Shown one piece after another: positions 59,600-64,000 of a stretch of 64,000 nucleotides of DNA. The stretch covers positions 5,320,633 through 5,384,632 of the forward strand of contig CM030849.1 of NCBI GenBank assembly GCA_018105865.1. Reading direction: 5' to 3'. The position numbers were made by a program, and so were the translations under genes. The notes under the pieces are model-generated. The model searched no databases. It was not told the DNA's origin and was given only the letters and a program-made list of their open reading frames with translations. Origin of the DNA: Metaphire vulgaris. Lineage: Eukaryota > Annelida > Clitellata > Crassiclitellata > Megascolecidae. Within the stretch, counting starts at the first letter, position 1. The number at the start of each line of letters is the position of its first letter.

Positions 59600-59860
59600 T
59601 AGATAGTTCAACAGCGACAAGGAGAAGAAAACGACTTTTGATCGGATGGCCTCAGCGGCAGACTTACTATCGAACAATCGCGCGATGAAGACCAAGAAAC
59701 AAGAACAGAACCAATTTGGAGAGTCGTTATTTAGTTATTTTTCAAATCCACGTGCGTCCTCAACTTTGGCGTTGTCAAGAGAGGCCACGGGGGGGACCAG
59801 CGACCCTATTCTTGTTGGGACCGGTTGTGTAATGGTGCAGAACTGTTGAGAAATTTGGGG
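59600..59860 (+). other. Unassigned open frame, 67 codons
   Basis: From ATG at 59,646: MASAADLLSNNRAMKTKKQE then QNQFGESLFSYFSNPRASST, ending VMVQNC. The sequence looks protein-like but is not recognised; no splice partner was seen. It could be a displaced exon or mobile-element remnant. Confidence 0.2.
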
Positions 59861-60064
59861 TGCAGATGATGAGGAACTTCGATGCAATGTGCAACATATT
59901 GTATACAAGAGCACACTAGGAAACTTCCGAATAGACTTCATCAATGATGCATAATCTGAACCTGTACAGCTAACGGGTTGACCCAGTACTTGAACTTACT
60001 TCAGTACTTGAACTGTACCAATTGTTGACCCAGTTAACGGGTTGACCCAGTACTTGAACAGTAC

Positions 60065-60775
60065 TTGAGTACTTGAACTGTACCAGTTCTTTGATTTCAT
60101 TGCCATTTAGTCTTATACTGCATGTGGATGTCACTTTGCTCTTGGTATAATGCCGCCCCTCCACTAGCTTTACGGATATAAAACTCTGTTTGATATAAGC
60201 CGACATAAGGCAACTTCAATCAATTCATACTGCATGTCCTTCCAGCGACGTATCATCGGCATTTGTTGGTTCCGCTTTATCGCCAACGACTCACTCAACA
60301 GAGCAGAACTATGAAGAATAATTCTTTTCAAACACATCCGGAAACTGTGCGTGCGCTGTTTGGTCACATGAATCCAAGGCTCACGTGACTTTTAAGCTTC
60401 GCCTTCTTCGCTTCGCTGCTGAATTCATTGCAACCGAAGATTTTACTTGGTGTATTCAACGCTTTTATACATTTTTGATCTGACTCTGACCAAGCATAGC
60501 TTTTGTGCACTCTTAATTAATCGTGTCTCGTTTGAGATATGCCTACATGCATTTGTAAGTATCGCTTTGAGTTCCCAGAATGCTGCCTTGGCCATTCCTA
60601 TTCTTGATGTTACTGTATGCCTTTCTCACATTTCCCATCGTTGATTATCGTGCTGCCTAAGTACTTGAACTGTACCAATTGTTTGATTTTATTGTTATTT
60701 AGTCGTATACTGCAGGTGGATGTCACTTTGCTCTTGGTATAATGCCGCCACTCCAAAAAAGAGCCACCATAGGCC
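60065..60775 (-). mobile_element. Two short LINE fragments in the same orientation
   Basis: The minus strand at 60,073-60,175 reads GRHYTKSKVTSTCSIRLNGN and KELVQFKYS. At 60,615-60,770 it reads RHYTKSKVTSTCSIRLNNNK and QLVQFKYLGSTIINDGKCEK. Both are the KxKV...QLVxFKYLGSxIxxDGxCxKxI block after LINE reverse transcriptase. The left copy carries a local duplication of a GTTGACCCAGTACTTGAAC unit (59,985-60,085). Confidence 0.7.
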
Positions 60776-60777
60776 AT

Positions 60778-60915
60778 GGTCGGACAAAAAGTCACGGGGA
60801 CAAATTGTCAGCGGACAAAATGTCACGGACTATATGTCACGATTTAGGGTTAGGGTTAGAGGTTGCATTTTGTCCGTGACATTTTGCCCACGGACATTTT
60901 GTCCCAGCATCCGTA
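60778..60915. repeat. Inverted repeats of GGACAAAATGTC with a telomere-like core
   Basis: GGACAAAAAGTCACGGGGAC, CGGACAAAATGTCACGG, a central TTAGGGTTAGGGTTAG, then inverse GTCCGTGACATTTTGCCCAC and GGACATTTTGTCCC. A foldback-type repeat. Confidence 0.65.
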
Positions 60916-61609
60916 GGCAGCGCTTACTTCGTTTACGGCCTAGGACCAGTCCTGTTAGGTTCTGATACTCTGCCTGATAGTTTTGCCTGGTTTATTTCTT
61001 CCCTATCATTATATTGCATTATACAAATTTATTATTAGACCATGTGTCACATTTTCTGTCATGCCATTTACAGTGTAGAACAGTAAATCCATGATCCCGC
61101 ATAGCTAAATGATATAGGCCAGACAAGTCGACCATGTGCAAAGTATTATTCTATGTCAAGCAGAGGACCAAGAAATTCCCACATCGTAGCTCGAATTTCG
61201 CGTGATATATTTGATACCAATTGTTCGCATAGCACATGAGTTTGGCGATATGTAATTATAGGTAATAAACTATATAGAAATTATTGTATGCAAATTATAA
61301 GTAATAGACATAAAGCGACATGTAATAATAGGTAAACTGTGTATGTCAGTTGTAAGATACCGACAGCAAGAAGTATAATAAAAGACAGTATCAACCCGTT
61401 TTTTGATCCAGCAGCACATTATGTCAACAGTCCTTTATGCTGGCTTTGGGTGGTGTCTATACTTATGTATATGTCCCTATATATTTAGGTAGAATATTTA
61501 AGTAGAATTTAAGTAGGTATACTATTGATAATTATATTCATTTTACTGATTTATACAGTTTTAGGATTAGGGTTAAGGTTAGGTTAGGATTAGGGTTATG
61601 GCTACTGAT

Positions 61610-61760
61610 TTGTATGTCGAACATGTACCGATTTATCCAGTACCGAATTATCCGGTACCGAATTACCTGGTACCGAATCTTCCACATTATCCACAAGTAA
61701 AATTCTGGTGCCAAATTCTCCGGTACCGAATGTTGCGGTACCGAATGTACCGGGAACCCT
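61610..61760. repeat. Minisatellite of a CCGGTACCGAAT unit
   Basis: TACCGAATTATCCGGTACCG recurs with a period of about 14 bp at 61,627-61,680 and again at 61,720-61,755. Each unit contains the palindrome GGTACC. Confidence 0.7.
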
Positions 61761-61849
61761 TTTTAGACAATTACTGTACTATTATTATTATTGGAATCGG
61801 ACCTCAGCCTCTATTATTATTAACCTTATAACTGAACTGTATCAGCTGA

Positions 61850-61866
61850 ACAACAACAACAACAAC

Positions 61867-61962
<96 letters not shown>

Positions 61963-61963
61963 T
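61850..61963. repeat. (CAA)n (AAT)n then (ATT)n, a perfect AT inverted repeat
   Basis: About 13 AAT repeats (61,866-61,904) are followed at once by about 19 ATT repeats, so the two arms are complementary. Confidence 0.95.
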
Positions 61964-62633
61964 TAACTTGGGCTTAAGTGCTTATTGCGGAAATGACGCT
62001 GTGGAAAATTTTTCTACCTACTGTTCACATTTAGCGACACTCCACATGCGACAAGAAGCATGGGCGTAGACACAGAGTGACTCGGAAGCAGTGGGTTAAT
62101 CATGGGAGTGACCTGGGGCAGTTTGTTGACATGTCGGGCTTGGGGATGTAGTTGTTTGGGAAATGTAGCAGAGGGGTCTAAGCTGGGGATTAGCAGTTGG
62201 GGTTAACCAGTGAGGGAGATTCTTAACCCTAACCCTAGAAATGATGTGCTGACGACCTTTTTTGCTCGTCAGGATGATTATAGGAGGTGATGATTTTTTT
62301 GCTTATCATTATTATTATTATTATTACGGCAAAGATTATTGGGCCTCCAAAATTATTATTATTATTACTATTATTAAGATTATATTCTTGGGTTATTATC
62401 ATCTTGCAATCAGTGACTTGGATCAGTGGGGTATGGGGAACATGTTTATACTTTAGGGGATGTCAATTGTTTTATAAATATAGCAGTGGGAGATGTAGCA
62501 GTGGGGATGTAGCAGAGGGGGTGTTAGCTTTCAGGGAGATGTAGTTCATTCCAGTGGGGAAGATCATTTTACTAATGCAAATCGCGCCAAACGTGTTATT
62601 ATTACTTCGGGACATTAAGTGCGTTATTATTAA

Positions 62634-62636
<3 letters not shown>

Positions 62637-62684
<48 letters not shown>

Positions 62685-62685
62685 T
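62637..62685. repeat. (ATT)n microsatellite
   Basis: About 16 repeats. A smaller TTATTATTA cluster is at 62,306-62,400. Confidence 0.9.
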
Positions 62686-62827
62686 TCCTTCTATTAACTA
62701 TTCATCTTACAATTAGCGCCACCTCGCGACTACCAGATAAACTACTTTTTATACTTTATTATGGGATCTCAGACTTATCTATCTTATAACTATAATAATA
62801 ATTTCGCCGGAACGAATTTTCAGTGGG

Positions 62828-63034
62828 GTGAGATGGTTCAGGCCTTTCAGTAGCCACATGAGATCATTCCACAACTTGGAAGATCATTTTACTAATGCTT
62901 TTGTTGGCAAACGTGCTGGCAACCCTGTTTTCAATTTTAGAAATTTTTGCGTTAAACAAGCAAATGCGACGCGATTTTGTCCATTTTATATTGGTTGTAA
63001 TAATTCAGCTGCTCGTCGAATGAATGCATCTTAG
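62828..63034 (+). other. Unassigned open frame, 68 codons
   Basis: Reads NLEDHFTNAFVGKRAGNPVF then NFRNFCVKQANATRFCPFYI and ends RRMNAS. Not recognised. The flanking ATT tract and nearby repeats suggest a mobile-element remnant. Confidence 0.2.
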
Positions 63035-63185
63035 CACAGTTTACGATGGTTGTCATCCACCCGGCGTGATGAAATGCTCCAGGCTTTAGCCGGTGCACAC
63101 CACATAACCACGATTTGGTTCTCCCAGAAGTATCAACATCTTCTCGGCACTTTACCGAGAGTCATCACGAAGCATTTTTATTTTC

Positions 63186-64000
63186 TAGCATAGTATAATA
63201 CTACCGTGTATGCAACATTCTTTTTGTACAGTTACAAAGTACGACATTCGCAGAAATCAACAATACCTTCAAACCTAATCATACTGTCATAGTCTACTAT
63301 CATAGATAGCCTTGTAATAAATCAGTTGTTTATTAGCCATTTATACAACAGAATGCATTAAATGCATGCTTTTTTAAAGTTTGACCCATGAAGCCAGGGC
63401 CCCATCACTGTGCAATTCTTCGTTCACTATGCACTAAAACTCACCTCTGATTATCTATAAGTTCAAAAATTGTCCTGGGGTTATACACCCTGAACTCGTC
63501 AAAAAGGGGAGAGAGAGGTCGGAAGGGATGGATGAAATGTCACATTCAAACACTAGTAATTCACGACGTTGATTGACAAACTTTCTGAAATATATGCCAT
63601 TGATTCAGCGATTTAAGCCAATTCATTGTTCTACAGAAAACTGTTAGTTAAGCTCGAGTGTCTTAAACAATCATACACATCTTTTAATAGGTAAGCGTCA
63701 GTGGCGTAGCCAAGAGGGATTTGGGGATTTAACCTCCCTTTGTTGGAAGGACCAAAACATTAGTTATAGCCTAATATTATTACAGTATGTGGATGGAGAG
63801 GCACCTAAATCGATTTTAAAGTAGCAAGACTAAAAAGTTGCATAGGTTAGTTTAGCTTAAGAAGTCAATTTATATAACGTAAAATCGCGAACGGTGAGTC
63901 AAAGGCTAGAGAGCTTTATATTAATACAAAGTCACGAAGAAATAAGTTTTAAGTTTCCTTGCGAACGAATCAAGATTGGACTCTCTAGGCATAGGCTGTC
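63186..64000. repeat. Second copy of the receptor 3' flank, running off the right edge
   Basis: Colinear with 35,268-36,480 up to the last base of the window (GAATCAAGATTGGACTCTCT versus GAATCAAGATTGAACTATCT). In the first copy the receptor's last exon begins about 250 bp further on. Confidence 0.85.

Noticed and set aside
60840..60865. True telomere or chromosome end
   Set aside because: Only two to three TTAGGG units inside a foldback repeat, with ordinary sequence on both sides.

Overview
This is eukaryotic nuclear DNA from a metazoan, probably a marine invertebrate. An echinoderm, hemichordate or similar deuterostome is a guess from general repeat character, not something shown here. Genes are sparse and split into short exons by large introns. 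There are no operons or ribosome-binding sites. Most of the window is non-LTR retrotransposon debris, non-autonomous DNA transposons and very long di- and trinucleotide microsatellites. Nearly all long open frames are translations of microsatellites. Two real genes can be supported, both on the minus strand.

Left part (about 3.4-19.2 kb): the first two coding exons of a SCY1-like pseudokinase, best matched to SCYL2. Exon 1 with the start codon is at 18,902-19,051, behind a small CpG-rich promoter with two ETS-type motifs. Exon 2 is at 3,448-3,604. They join in frame across a 15.3 kb intron full of repeats. The rest of the gene lies beyond the left edge.

Right part (36.7-55.9 kb): a minus-strand receptor gene rebuilt by hand from nine exons, all joined by compatible splice phases. 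Reading 5' to 3' these are two Ig-like exons (A, B), a third Ig-like exon (C), then five exons (E-I) coding for three IPT/TIG domains closely resembling those of plexins, and a last exon (J) coding for the membrane anchor, a tail of about 100 residues and the stop. A fourth Ig exon (D) is frameshifted twice and has a mariner-like element inserted 18 bp before its splice site. The combination of Ig domains, plexin-type IPT domains, one membrane helix and a short tyrosine-containing tail, with no Sema domain and no GAP domain, is the most interesting content of the window. Duplicated Ig exon pairs and a second copy of the gene's 3' flank at the right edge suggest a tandemly expanding receptor family.

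Repeats: a degenerate but nearly complete Jockey-superfamily (CR1/L2-like) LINE at 44.8-47.6 kb; a second LINE family whose 3' ends abut (AAT)n tracts; several fragments of a third LINE type; a 309 bp hAT element with an exact 8 bp target-site duplication nested in a LINE; several short inverted-repeat elements with exact or near 8 bp duplications; a mariner-like deletion derivative; tRNA-derived SINEs; minisatellites; and G-rich tracts. Sequence between listed features was read and no other gene was recognised.
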